Assembly (NCBI GenBank): GCA_035626475.1
Contig: DASPNP010000049.1
Coordinates: forward strand, 57,124-121,123
From: DASPKT01 sp035626475
GTDB lineage: Bacteria; Pseudomonadota; Alphaproteobacteria; Azospirillales; Azospirillaceae
DNA length: 64,000 bases
Reading direction: 5' to 3'
Below, piece after piece: positions 8,109-17,041 of this stretch. A model generated the notes under the pieces. It worked only from the letters and a program-made list of their open reading frames with translations. It searched no databases and had not been told where the DNA came from. The position numbers and the translations under genes are program-made. How positions within the stretch are numbered: position 1 is the first letter of the stretch; each line of letters begins with the position of its first letter.

Positions 8109-9566
8109 ATGGGCACGTCGAGCGACATCCTCTGGACCGCGGCCTCGGCCGCCGCCGCCACCGGCGGGCGCCGGAGCGGTGACGCCGACTGGGCCGCGAC
8201 CGGCGTGTCGATCGACAGCCGCACGGTAGCAGTCGGCGACCTGTTCATCGCGCTGAAGGGCCCGAACTTCGACGGCAACGCCTTCGCCAAGGGCGCCCTG
8301 GAGCGCGGCGCCGTCGCCTGCATCGTCTCCGCCGTCCCGGCCGACCTGCCCGAAGGCGCCCCGCTGCTGGTGGTCGAGGACACGCTGGCCGCCATGGAGC
8401 GGCTGGGTGTCGCCTCGCGCGCCCAGGCCCGCGGCAAGGTCATCGCCGTCACCGGTTCGGTCGGCAAGACCGGCACCAAGGAGGCGCTGAAGGCCTGCCT
8501 GGAGGTCCAGGGCAAGACCTTCGCCACCGTCGGCAGCCTGAACAACCATTGGGGCGTGCCGCTGTCGCTGGCGCGCTTCCCGGCCGATGCCGATTACGGG
8601 GTCTTCGAGCTGGGCATGAACCATGCGGGCGAGATCGGCCCGCTGTCGCGCATGGTGCGCCCCGACGTCTGCATCATCACCACGGTCGAGGCGGTGCATC
8701 TCGAGCACTTCGCCAACGTGGAGGCCATCGCCGACGCCAAGGCCGAGATCTTCGAGGGCATGGCGCCCGGCGCCACCGCCGTGCTGAACCGCGACAACCC
8801 GCATTTCGACCGTCTGGCCGCCGCCGCCCGCGCCCAGGGGCTGAACCGCATCCTGAGCTTCGGCGCGCATCGCGACGCCGACGCCAAGCTGGTCGACTGC
8901 ACCCTGCACGCCGCCAGCAGCTCGGTCACCGCGAGCATCCGCGGCGAGACGGTCTCCTACACCCTGTCCATCCCCGGCCGGCACCAGGTGCTGAACAGCC
9001 TGGGCGTGCTGCTGGCGGTCCAGGCGGCCGGCGGCGACCTGATCGCCGCCGCGCGCGGCCTGTCGCAGATCCAGCCGATCAAGGGGCGCGGCCTGCGCTC
9101 GCGGGTGACGCTCGACAAGGGCAGCTTCACCATCATCGACGAGAGCTACAACGCCAGCCCGGTCTCGGTGGCCGCAGCCGCCGGCGTGCTGGGCGCGGCC
9201 GCCCCCGGCTGCGGCGGCCGGCGCATCGGCGTGCTGGGCGACATGCTGGAGCTGGGCGCGCAGTCGCCGCAGCTGCATGCCGGCCTGGCCGAGCCCTTCC
9301 GCGCCGCCGGGATCGACCTGGTCTTCACCTGCGGCCCGAACATGCGGCACCTGCACGAGAAGCTGCCGGAGACGATGCGCGGCGGCCATGCCGACGACAG
9401 CGCGGCGCTCGCCCCGCTGGTGGCGGGCGCGGTGCATGCGGGCGACGTGGTCATGATCAAGGGCAGCGCCGGCAGCCGCATGGCGCGGGTGGTGGATGCG
9501 CTGAAGGCGCTCGCGGTCGCGGGCGGGGACAACAACCAGGCCGCCCCGACGGCGACCGGCCGCTGA
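8109..9566 (+). CDS. murF: UDP-MurNAc-tripeptide--D-alanyl-D-alanine ligase MurF
   Basis: Adds the D-Ala-D-Ala dipeptide to complete the UDP-MurNAc-pentapeptide. The 485-residue Mur ligase has the N-terminal domain with IDSRTVAVGDLFIAL, the ATP loop GSVGKTG (116-122), the NNHWGVPL substrate block, the ELGMNHAGEI motif specific to MurF, and the DESYNASP motif of the third domain. A GAGGGAAC Shine-Dalgarno lies just before the ATG. It sits 9 nt after murE and 13 nt before mraY, in the standard order of lipid II synthesis genes. Confidence 0.97.
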   Translation: MGTSSDILWTAASAAAATGGRRSGDADWAATGVSIDSRTVAVGDLFIALKGPNFDGNAFAKGALERGAVACIVSAVPADLPEGAPLLVVEDTLAAMERLGVASRAQARGKVIAVTGSVGKTGTKEALKACLEVQGKTFATVGSLNNHWGVPLSLARFPADADYGVFELGMNHAGEIGPLSRMVRPDVCIITTVEAVHLEHFANVEAIADAKAEIFEGMAPGATAVLNRDNPHFDRLAAAARAQGLNRILSFGAHRDADAKLVDCTLHAASSSVTASIRGETVSYTLSIPGRHQVLNSLGVLLAVQAAGGDLIAAARGLSQIQPIKGRGLRSRVTLDKGSFTIIDESYNASPVSVAAAAGVLGAAAPGCGGRRIGVLGDMLELGAQSPQLHAGLAEPFRAAGIDLVFTCGPNMRHLHEKLPETMRGGHADDSAALAPLVAGAVHAGDVVMIKGSAGSRMARVVDALKALAVAGGDNNQAAPTATGR

Positions 9567-9579
9567 GAAGAACAAGAAG

Positions 9580-10665
9580 ATGCTCTACAACCTCCTCGCC
9601 CCGCTCGCCGACGAGTTCCAGCTCTTCAACCTGTTCCGCTACCTGACCTTCAGGACCGGCGGCGCCGTGATGACGGCGCTGGTCATCAGCTTCATGATCG
9701 GCCCGGGCGTCATCCGCTGGCTGAAGTCGAAGCAGGGCGAGGGCCAGCCGATCCGCACCGACGGGCCGGAGACGCACCTGAAGAAGAAGGGCACGCCCAC
9801 CATGGGCGGCGTCATGAGCCTGATCTCGGTGGTATCAGCCACCCTGCTCTGGGTCGATTTGACCAACCCCTATGTCTGGATCGTGCTGCTGGTCACGCTG
9901 GGCTTCGGCGCGGTCGGCTTCGGCGACGACTTCCTGAAGCTGACCAAGCGCAACACCAAGGGCCTGTCCGGCAAGAAGAAGATGGCCGGCATGATCGTGG
10001 TCAGCCTGTCGGCGGTGGTGCTGTACCTGCTCTGCACGCCGGCACCCTTCGCCACCGGCGTCGCCATCCCCTTCTTCAAGGATCTGCTGCTGCCGCTGGG
10101 CCTGCTGTTCATCCCCTGGGCGGTCTTCGTGATCGTCGGCGCCAGCCACTCGGTCAACCTGACGGACGGGCTCGACGGCCTCGCCACCGTGCCGATCATG
10201 ATCGCGGCGGCCTGCTTCGGCCTGATCGCCTATCTCTCCGGCAACGCCATCTTCGCCGGCTACCTGCAGATCCACCACGTCCCCGGTACCGGCGAATTGG
10301 CCGTGCTGTGCGGCGCCATGGTGGGCGCCGGCCTGGGCTTCCTCTGGTACAACGCGCCCCCGGCCATGGTCTTCATGGGCGACACCGGCTCGCTGTCGCT
10401 GGGTGGTGCCTTGGGCGCCATCTCGGTCATCACCAAGCACGAGCTGGTGCTCGCCATCATCGGCGGCCTGTTCGTGCTGGAGGCCGTGTCGGTGATGGTG
10501 CAGGTCACCAGCTACAAGCTGACCGGCAAGCGCGTCTTCATGATGGCGCCGATCCACCACCATTTCGAGAAGAAGGGCTGGTCGGAGCCGACCGTCGTCA
10601 TCCGCTTCTGGATCATCGCCGTGATCCTCGCGATCATCGGCCTGTCCTCCCTGAAGCTGCGCTGA
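9580..10665 (+). CDS. mraY: phospho-N-acetylmuramoyl-pentapeptide-transferase MraY
   Basis: Integral membrane enzyme that transfers phospho-MurNAc-pentapeptide onto undecaprenyl phosphate to make lipid I. The 361 residues have about ten hydrophobic helices. Diagnostic motifs are GPETHLKKKGTPTMGG near residue 64, DDFLKL, NLTDGLDGLA with the catalytic aspartates, GDTGSL, and the cytoplasmic histidine loop MAPIHHHFEKKGW near residue 320. It lies 13 nt after murF and 10 nt before murD. Confidence 0.98.
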   Translation: MLYNLLAPLADEFQLFNLFRYLTFRTGGAVMTALVISFMIGPGVIRWLKSKQGEGQPIRTDGPETHLKKKGTPTMGGVMSLISVVSATLLWVDLTNPYVWIVLLVTLGFGAVGFGDDFLKLTKRNTKGLSGKKKMAGMIVVSLSAVVLYLLCTPAPFATGVAIPFFKDLLLPLGLLFIPWAVFVIVGASHSVNLTDGLDGLATVPIMIAAACFGLIAYLSGNAIFAGYLQIHHVPGTGELAVLCGAMVGAGLGFLWYNAPPAMVFMGDTGSLSLGGALGAISVITKHELVLAIIGGLFVLEAVSVMVQVTSYKLTGKRVFMMAPIHHHFEKKGWSEPTVVIRFWIIAVILAIIGLSSLKLR

Positions 10666-10675
10666 GGGCCGGACC

Positions 10676-12064
10676 ATGATCGACCTCGGCCTCTACAAGG
10701 GACAGCGGATCGCGGTGATGGGCCTCGCCCGCTCCGGCCTGGCCGCCGCGCGCGCGCTCTCCGAGGGCGGGGCCGAGGTGCTGGCCTGGGACGACGGCGA
10801 GGCCGGCCGCAACGCCGCCACCGCGGTCGGCATCACCCTGACCGACCTGTACAACGCCGACCTCACGGGCGTGACCGCCCTGGTGCTGTCGCCGGGCATC
10901 CCGCACACCTTCCCGCAGCCGCACCCGATCGCGGCCCGCGCCAAGGCGGCCGGCATCCCGATCATCGGCGACGTGGAGCTGCTGGCCCGGGCACAGCCGG
11001 ACGCGCTCTATCTCGGCATCACCGGCACCAACGGCAAGTCCACCACCACGGCGCTGACCGGCCACATCCTGAAGGCCACGGGCCGGCAGGTGGAGGTCGG
11101 CGGCAATCTGGGCATCCCGGTGCTGACCTTCGCGCCGCTGGGCCGGGGCGGCATCTATGTGCTGGAGATGTCCAGCTACCAGCTGGAGCTGACCCCCAGC
11201 CTGGGCTTCGACGCCTCGGTGCTGCTGAACGTCACCCCCGACCATCTGGACCGCCATGGCGGCATGGACGGCTACGTCGCCGCCAAGCGGCTGGCCTTCC
11301 GCACCGGTGCCGCCGCTCCCGTCGCCATCCTCGGCAACGACGACGCCCATACGCGCGGCATGGCGGAGGCCCTGCGCGCCGAGGGCGGCCGCCGGGTCGT
11401 CTCCATCTCGGCGGAGGGCAAGGTCCCCGGCGGCGTCTACGCGGTCGAGGGCATCCTGGTCGACGACACCGAGGGCAAGGCCGCCCCGGTCATCGACCTG
11501 TCCGAGTGCCCCGCCCTGCCCGGCCGCCACAACTGGCAGAACGCCTGCGCCGCCTACGCCCTGTGCCGCGCCGCCGGCGTGCCGGCCAATGAGATCGCCG
11601 GGGCGATGCGGAGCTTCCCCGGCCTGAACCACCGGCAGCAGGCCATCGCCACGCTGGACGGCGTCCGCTTCGTCAACGACAGCAAGGCGACCAACGCGGA
11701 CGCCGCCGCCAAGGCGCTGGGCTGCTACGACGCCATCTACTGGATCCTGGGTGGCCGCGCCAAGGAAGGTGGGCTCGCCGGGCTGGAGGAGTTCATGCCC
11801 CGCGTCCGCCATGCCTTCCTGATCGGCGAGGCGACCGAGGAGTTCGCGGGCTGGCTCGCCGCCAACAAGGTGCCGCACAGCCGCTGCGGCGACATGGACC
11901 ATGCCGTCCCCGCCGCGCATCAAGCCGCCAAAGCCGACGGCGCCGCGGGTGCCGTGGTGCTGCTGTCGCCGGCCTGCGCCAGCTTCGACCAGTATCCGAA
12001 CTTCGAGGTGCGCGGCGACGCCTTCGTGCGCTGCGTCAATTCGCTGAAGGGAGGCGCCCGGTGA
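10676..12064 (+). CDS. murD: UDP-MurNAc-L-alanine--D-glutamate ligase MurD
   Basis: Cytoplasmic ligase that adds D-glutamate to UDP-MurNAc-L-Ala. The 462-residue protein carries a Rossmann-like first domain (VMGLARSGLAAA), the ATP loop GTNGKST (117-123), the EMSSYQLE motif typical of MurD, the TPDHLDRHG block and the NDSKATN motif of the third domain. Its stop overlaps the GTG start of ftsW (GTGA), so the two are probably translated in a coupled way. Confidence 0.97.
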   Translation: MIDLGLYKGQRIAVMGLARSGLAAARALSEGGAEVLAWDDGEAGRNAATAVGITLTDLYNADLTGVTALVLSPGIPHTFPQPHPIAARAKAAGIPIIGDVELLARAQPDALYLGITGTNGKSTTTALTGHILKATGRQVEVGGNLGIPVLTFAPLGRGGIYVLEMSSYQLELTPSLGFDASVLLNVTPDHLDRHGGMDGYVAAKRLAFRTGAAAPVAILGNDDAHTRGMAEALRAEGGRRVVSISAEGKVPGGVYAVEGILVDDTEGKAAPVIDLSECPALPGRHNWQNACAAYALCRAAGVPANEIAGAMRSFPGLNHRQQAIATLDGVRFVNDSKATNADAAAKALGCYDAIYWILGGRAKEGGLAGLEEFMPRVRHAFLIGEATEEFAGWLAANKVPHSRCGDMDHAVPAAHQAAKADGAAGAVVLLSPACASFDQYPNFEVRGDAFVRCVNSLKGGAR

Positions 12065-13182
12065 TCAGCTTCTCCCGCACCGACCATTCCGTCCTCGGCC
12101 GCTGGTGGTGGACGGTCGACCGCTGGACGCTCGCCATCGTCATGCTGATCGCCATGATCGGCGTGTGGCTGGTGCAGGCCGCCAGCCCGTCGGTGGCGGA
12201 GCGCATCGGGCTCGACAATTTCCACTTCATCCAGCGGCACCTGATGATGCTGCTGCCGGCGCTGGCGATCATGGTCGGCGTCTCACTGCTGTCCATCAAG
12301 GGCGTGCGCCGGCTGGCGCTGGGCATGTACCTGGCGGCGCTGGTTGGCGTGGCGCTGACGCTGGTCGTCGGCATGGAGATCAAGGGCGCCACCCGCTGGC
12401 TGCACCTGCCGGGCATGTCGGTGCAGCCGTCGGAGTTCGTGAAGCCGGCCTTCGCCGTCGTCGCCGCCTGGCTGTTCGCCCATGCCCGCAACAACGCGGG
12501 TTTCCCCGGCTTCCAGATCAGCATCGGCCTGTACGCCGTGACGGTCGCCCTGCTGCTGCTGCAGCCGGACCTGGGCATGACCTTCGTGGTGACCGCCGTC
12601 TGGTTCGGCCAGTTCTTCCTGGCCGGCCTGCCGATCATCCTGGTCGCCATCCTGGTGGTGATGGGCGTGTCCGGCCTGGTCGGCGCCTACTTCCTGTTCC
12701 CGCACGTCCAGGCCCGCGTCGACAAGTTCCTGAACCCCGGCACGTCCGACAACTACCAGGTCGACCGCGCCATGGAAGCGTTCCAGAACGGCGGCGTCTG
12801 GGGCACGGGCCCCGGCCAGGGCACGGTCAAGATGACCATCCCCGACAGCCACGCCGACTTCATCTTCGCCGTCGCCGGCGAGGAGCTGGGCCTGTTCTGG
12901 TGCCTGCTGATCGTGGCGCTGTTCGCCGTGGTCGTGCTGCGCGGCTTCTCCCGCGCCTTCCAGGACCAGAACCTGTTCGTCGTGCTGGCCGCCTCGGGCC
13001 TGCTGATGCAGTTCGGCCTGCAGTCGCTGATCAACATGGGCTCGACCCTGCACCTGATGCCGACCAAGGGCATGACCCTGCCCTTCATCTCCTACGGCGG
13101 CTCCTCGCTGATCGCGCTGGGCATCGGCATGGGCATGGTGCTGGCGCTGACCCGCAAGCGCTTCGGCACGGAGGCGGCATGA
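12061..13182 (+). CDS. ftsW: cell division protein FtsW, septal peptidoglycan glycosyltransferase
   Basis: SEDS-family polymerase that builds septal glycan strands from lipid II, paired with FtsI. The 373-residue protein has about ten membrane helices. Family motifs seen are GATRWLHLPG with the following QPSEFVK, the large periplasmic loop YQVDRAMEAFQNGGVWGTG, DSHADFIFAVAGEELG, and PFISYGGSS near the end. It starts with GTG overlapping the murD stop; its stop overlaps the murG ATG. Confidence 0.97.
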   Translation: MISFSRTDHSVLGRWWWTVDRWTLAIVMLIAMIGVWLVQAASPSVAERIGLDNFHFIQRHLMMLLPALAIMVGVSLLSIKGVRRLALGMYLAALVGVALTLVVGMEIKGATRWLHLPGMSVQPSEFVKPAFAVVAAWLFAHARNNAGFPGFQISIGLYAVTVALLLLQPDLGMTFVVTAVWFGQFFLAGLPIILVAILVVMGVSGLVGAYFLFPHVQARVDKFLNPGTSDNYQVDRAMEAFQNGGVWGTGPGQGTVKMTIPDSHADFIFAVAGEELGLFWCLLIVALFAVVVLRGFSRAFQDQNLFVVLAASGLLMQFGLQSLINMGSTLHLMPTKGMTLPFISYGGSSLIALGIGMGMVLALTRKRFGTEAA

Positions 13183-14261
13183 CGGGCCTCATCGTCCTCG
13201 CGGCCGGCGGCACCGGCGGCCATCTCTTCCCGGCGGAGGCGCTGGCGGCCGAGCTGCTGTCGCGCGGCCGCCAAGTCGTGCTGGTCACCGACACGCGCGG
13301 CCACGCCTTCGGCGACAGCCTGAAAGATGTCCCCGTCCACCGCATCCGCGCCGCCACCCCCGGCGGCGGGCTGGTGGGCAAGGCCAGGGCCGCCATCGAG
13401 CTGGGCCTCGGCACGCTGCAGGCGCGCAAGCTGCTGTCGGGCCTGAAGCCCGCCGCAATCGTCGGCTTCGGCGGCTACCCGTCCGTCCCCACCGTCTTCG
13501 CCGCCCAGCGCCTGGGCGTGCCCGTCGTGCTGCACGAGCAGAACGCCGTGCTGGGCCGCGCCAACCGGCTGCTGGCCTCCGGCGCCAAGCTGGTGGCGAC
13601 CTCCTTCCCGGAGGTCACCCGCCTGCCCGCCGGCGTCCCGACCGTGCGCACCGGCAACCCGGTCCGCCCGGGCGTGCTGGAGCTGTCCGGCCGACCCTAT
13701 CCGACGCCCTACCATGGCGGCTCGCTGAACATCCTGGTGACCGGCGGCAGCCAGGGCGCCTCGGTCTTCTCGACCATCCTGCCAGCCGCCGTGGCGCGCC
13801 TGCCGGAGGAGCTGCGCATGCGCCTCGGCATCGTGCAGCAGGCCCGGCCCGAGACCATGGAGCAGGCCCGCGAGGGCTATGCCGGCCTGGGCGTGCAGGT
13901 GGAACTGGCACCCTTCTTCCGCGACATGCCGGCGCGCCTGTCGGCCTGCCACCTGGCCGTCTGCCGCTCCGGCGCCTCGACCGTGGCCGAGCTGACGGTG
14001 GCCGGCCGCCCCGCGATCCTCGTGCCCTACCCCTCGGCCATGGACGACCACCAGACCGCCAACGCCCGCTCGGTCGAGCAGGCCGGCGGCGCCTGGGTCA
14101 TGCCGCAGCCGGCCTTCACCGCCGAGGCGCTGGCCGCCCGCTTGGCCGAGCTGCTGAAGGCTCCCGAGACGCTCGCCGCCGCCGCCGCGGCCGCTGCCGG
14201 CTGGGCCATTCCGGACGCCGCCCGCCGCCTCGCCGACGCCGTGGAGGGAGTGGCCGCATGA
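13179..14261 (+). CDS. murG: UDP-GlcNAc--lipid I N-acetylglucosamine transferase MurG
   Basis: GT28 glycosyltransferase that converts lipid I to lipid II on the inner face of the membrane. The 360-residue protein has the N-terminal glycine loop AAGGTGGHLFP (residues 7-17), the FGGYPSVP motif, LHEQNAVLGRANR, the second loop VTGGSQGA and the donor-binding CRSGASTVAEL. The ATG overlaps the ftsW stop. Its stop overlaps the ATG of a 46-codon ORF rather than murC directly, which is unusual. Confidence 0.97.
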   Translation: MTGLIVLAAGGTGGHLFPAEALAAELLSRGRQVVLVTDTRGHAFGDSLKDVPVHRIRAATPGGGLVGKARAAIELGLGTLQARKLLSGLKPAAIVGFGGYPSVPTVFAAQRLGVPVVLHEQNAVLGRANRLLASGAKLVATSFPEVTRLPAGVPTVRTGNPVRPGVLELSGRPYPTPYHGGSLNILVTGGSQGASVFSTILPAAVARLPEELRMRLGIVQQARPETMEQAREGYAGLGVQVELAPFFRDMPARLSACHLAVCRSGASTVAELTVAGRPAILVPYPSAMDDHQTANARSVEQAGGAWVMPQPAFTAEALAARLAELLKAPETLAAAAAAAAGWAIPDAARRLADAVEGVAA

Positions 14262-14398
14262 GTGCCGATCCGCGCCCGCCGGAGATGCCGGAAATGGCCT
14301 CGCTGGACACTCTCTTTCCACACCTCCTCGCCGACTTCGGGGAGGAGGATGCCGCCCCCGACCTGATCCCCCATCCGCTCACCGGAGACCCGTCATGA
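14258..14398 (+). CDS. small 46-residue ORF coupled between murG and murC
   Basis: An open frame of 46 codons whose ATG overlaps the murG stop (ATGA at 14258-14261) and whose TGA overlaps the murC ATG (ATGA at 14395-14398). Third codon positions are mostly G or C, like the genes around it. The predicted peptide has a short hydrophobic-acidic centre (SLDTLFPHLLADFGEED) and no signal or membrane segment. I do not recognise it. It may be a real small protein, or a translated spacer that carries ribosomes from murG to murC. Confidence 0.55.
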   Translation: MSADPRPPEMPEMASLDTLFPHLLADFGEEDAAPDLIPHPLTGDPS

Positions 14399-15837
14399 GG
14401 GCCATGCCCCTGTCCATCGGCACCATCCACTTCGTGGGCATCGGCGGCATCGGCATGTCCGGCATCGCCGAGGTGCTGCATAACCTGGGCTACACGGTCC
14501 AGGGCAGCGACATGGCCGACAACTACAACGTCAAGCGCCTGCGCGACCTGGGCATCCGCGTCGATATCGGCCACCGCGCCGAGAACATCGGCGAGGCCGC
14601 CGTGGTGGTGATCTCGTCGGCGGTGAAGAAGGACAATCCGGAGGTCGTGGCCGCCCGCTCCGCCCTGGTGCCGGTCGTGCGCCGCGCCGAGATGCTGGCC
14701 GAGCTGATGCGGCTCAAGTGGGCCGTCGCCATCGCCGGCACCCACGGCAAGACCACCACCACCTCGCTGGTGGGCGCCATCCTGGAGGGCGCGGGCTTCG
14801 ACCCGACCATCATCAACGGCGGCATCATCAACGCGCTGGGCACCAACGCCAAGCTGGGCCAGGGCGACTGGATGGTGGTGGAGGCCGACGAGAGCGACGG
14901 CACCTTCACCAAGCTGCCCGCCACCATCGCGGTCGTGACCAACATCGACCCGGAGCACCTGGACTTCTACGGCACCTTCGACAAGGCGAAGGAGGCGTTC
15001 GACCAGTTCGTCCAGAACATCCCCTTCTACGGCTTCGCCGCGCTCTGCATCGACCATCCCGAGGTGCAGGCGCTGATCGGCCGCGTCGACCGCCGCATCG
15101 TCACCTACGGCTTCAACCCGCAGGCGGACGTGCGGGTGGCGAACCTGCGCACCGACACGTCGGGCGCCTACTACGACGTGGTGCTGGCCGACCGCATCGC
15201 CGGCGAGGAGCGGGTGATCGAGGGCATCCACCTGCCCATGTACGGCCAGCACAATGTCCAGAACTCTCTGGCCGCCATCGCCGTCGCCGTGAACATGCAG
15301 GTGCCGGACGAGGCGATCCGCGCCAGCCTCGCCAAGTTCTCCGGCGTGAAGCGCCGCTTCACCAAGACCGGCGAGAGCAACGGCATCACCGTGATCGACG
15401 ATTACGGCCACCATCCCGTGGAGATCGCCGCCGTGCTGAAGGCGGCGCGCACCGCCGGCACCGGCCGCACCATCGCCGTGGTGCAGCCGCACCGCTATTC
15501 CCGCCTGCACAGCCTGTTCGAGGAGTTCTGCAGCTGCTTCAACGAGGCGGACGCGGTCATCGTGGCCGATGTCTACGCCGCCGGCGAGGCGCCGGTCGAG
15601 GGCGCCAGCAAGGAGGCGCTGGTGGAAGGCCTGCGCATGCGCGGCCACCGCCACGCCCTGCCCCTGCCCTCGCCCGAGGCGCTGCCCTCCATGGTCCGCG
15701 ACATCGCCCGGCCCGGCGACCTGGTGGTCTGCCTGGGCGCCGGCAGCATCACCTACTGGGCCAACGCCCTGCCGGCCGAGCTGGATGCCCTCTTCGGCAC
15801 CACCCGGCCGCAGTCCGCCACCGGGGGCAGCCAATGA
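14395..15837 (+). CDS. murC: UDP-N-acetylmuramate--L-alanine ligase MurC
   Basis: First amino-acid ligase of the stem peptide, adding L-alanine to UDP-MurNAc. The 480-residue protein starts with a nucleotide-binding FVGIGGIGMSGIAE, has the ATP loop GTHGKTTT (115-122), EADESDGTF, the TNIDPEHLDFYG block and DDYGHHPVEI of the third domain, all MurC-specific. The ATG at 14395 overlaps the stop of the preceding small ORF, and the stop overlaps murB. A second in-frame ATG lies three codons downstream. Confidence 0.97.
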   Translation: MRAMPLSIGTIHFVGIGGIGMSGIAEVLHNLGYTVQGSDMADNYNVKRLRDLGIRVDIGHRAENIGEAAVVVISSAVKKDNPEVVAARSALVPVVRRAEMLAELMRLKWAVAIAGTHGKTTTTSLVGAILEGAGFDPTIINGGIINALGTNAKLGQGDWMVVEADESDGTFTKLPATIAVVTNIDPEHLDFYGTFDKAKEAFDQFVQNIPFYGFAALCIDHPEVQALIGRVDRRIVTYGFNPQADVRVANLRTDTSGAYYDVVLADRIAGEERVIEGIHLPMYGQHNVQNSLAAIAVAVNMQVPDEAIRASLAKFSGVKRRFTKTGESNGITVIDDYGHHPVEIAAVLKAARTAGTGRTIAVVQPHRYSRLHSLFEEFCSCFNEADAVIVADVYAAGEAPVEGASKEALVEGLRMRGHRHALPLPSPEALPSMVRDIARPGDLVVCLGAGSITYWANALPAELDALFGTTRPQSATGGSQ

Positions 15838-16784
15838 TGGCTCCACACCGGCATCAAGACCAGGTTCAGGCCCTGGTCGAGAGGCTGCCCCCGGTGCGCG
15901 GGCGAATTTCGGCCGACGCGCCGCTCGCCCACCTGACCTGGTTCCGCGTCGGCGGGCCGGCCGAGGCGCTGTTCCGCCCGGCCGACACGGCCGACCTCGC
16001 CGACTTCCTGAAGGGCTGCCCCGACGACGTGCCGCTCACCGTGATCGGCGTCGCCTCCAACCTGCTGGTCCGCGACGGCGGCATTCCCGGCGTGGTGATC
16101 CGCCTGGGCGGCCCCTTTGCCGAGGTGACGGTGGAGGGCGAGCTGATCCATGCCGGCGCCGGTGCCTTGGACCTGAACGTCGCCATGACCGCCCAGGAGG
16201 CCGGCCTGTCCGGCCTGGAGTTCCTGTCCGGCATTCCCGGCACCATCGGCGGGGCGGTGCGCATGAATGGCGGCGCCTATGGCGCTGAGACGGTGGACGT
16301 GATCGTCTCGGCCGAGGGCGTGGACCGCCGGGGCAATGTCCGCACCTACACGCGTGACGAGCTGGGCCTGACCTACCGCCACTGCGCCGTGCCCGACGAC
16401 GTGATCTTCACCCGCGCCACCTTCCGCGGCACGCCCGCCGACCGCGCCGCCATCAAGGCGCGCATGGACGAGATCGCGACCAAGCGCGCCGACACCCAGC
16501 CCGTGCGCGCCCGCACGGGCGGCTCCACCTTCGCCAACCCTGACGGCGCGAAGGCATGGGAGCTGGTGGACCGCGCCGGCTGCCGGGGCCTGACCATCGG
16601 CGGCGCCCAGGTGTCGGAGAAGCACTGCAACTTCCTGATCAACAACGGCGACGCCACCGCCGCCGACATCGAGACTCTGGGCGAGGAAGTCCGCCGCCGG
16701 GTGCGCGAGACCTCCGGCATCGAGCTGCGCTGGGAGATCAAGCGCGTCGGAGTACCTCGGACGGATGGGAGGGCGGCGCGATGA
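15834..16784 (+). CDS. murB: UDP-N-acetylenolpyruvoylglucosamine reductase MurB
   Basis: FAD-dependent reductase that completes UDP-MurNAc by reducing the enolpyruvyl group with NADPH. The 316-residue protein shows the FAD-binding WFRVGGPAEALF, VIGVASNLLVRDGG, the GIPGTIGGAVRMNGGAYG block and GGSTFANPDG with the catalytic serine region. It ends in the normal ELRWEIKRVG followed by about nine extra residues. The ATG overlaps the murC stop; the stop overlaps the ATG of an 86-codon ORF. Confidence 0.97.
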   Translation: MMAPHRHQDQVQALVERLPPVRGRISADAPLAHLTWFRVGGPAEALFRPADTADLADFLKGCPDDVPLTVIGVASNLLVRDGGIPGVVIRLGGPFAEVTVEGELIHAGAGALDLNVAMTAQEAGLSGLEFLSGIPGTIGGAVRMNGGAYGAETVDVIVSAEGVDRRGNVRTYTRDELGLTYRHCAVPDDVIFTRATFRGTPADRAAIKARMDEIATKRADTQPVRARTGGSTFANPDGAKAWELVDRAGCRGLTIGGAQVSEKHCNFLINNGDATAADIETLGEEVRRRVRETSGIELRWEIKRVGVPRTDGRAAR

Positions 16785-17041
16785 ACTTGGCGACGACTTC
16801 GCGAATCCTTCCGCTCCGATTCCTCCCGCGTCGCGGCGCGGTCCGCCTCCGGACCATGCTCCGCGACGTGGCGGACGCCTTCGATCTGCGCCGCGACTCG
16901 GCGGATTTTCAGGTATTTGGGGCCTCCGTGCCGCATACGCACACAAAATCTTGCGTTCCGCCCGCCTTCTGCGAAGTTGGGCCCTACGCCGATCACTCCG
17001 AGGTACGGCCACCCGCGGGCCGTGGGGGGACGAAGCAATGA
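16781..17041 (+). CDS. 86-residue ORF of doubtful status between murB and ddl
   Basis: An open frame whose ATG overlaps the murB stop (ATGA) and whose TGA overlaps the ddl ATG (ATGA). The first 40 or so codons are Arg-rich and GC-rich at third positions (for example TMLRDVADAFDLRR); the second half uses rarer codons and looks less like a gene. The 9-mer GTACCTCGG at 16752-16760 recurs inverted as CCGAGGTAC at 16998-17006, so the segment may be an inserted element that kept the frame open. I do not recognise the protein. Confidence 0.35.
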   Translation: MNLATTSRILPLRFLPRRGAVRLRTMLRDVADAFDLRRDSADFQVFGASVPHTHTKSCVPPAFCEVGPYADHSEVRPPAGRGGTKQ

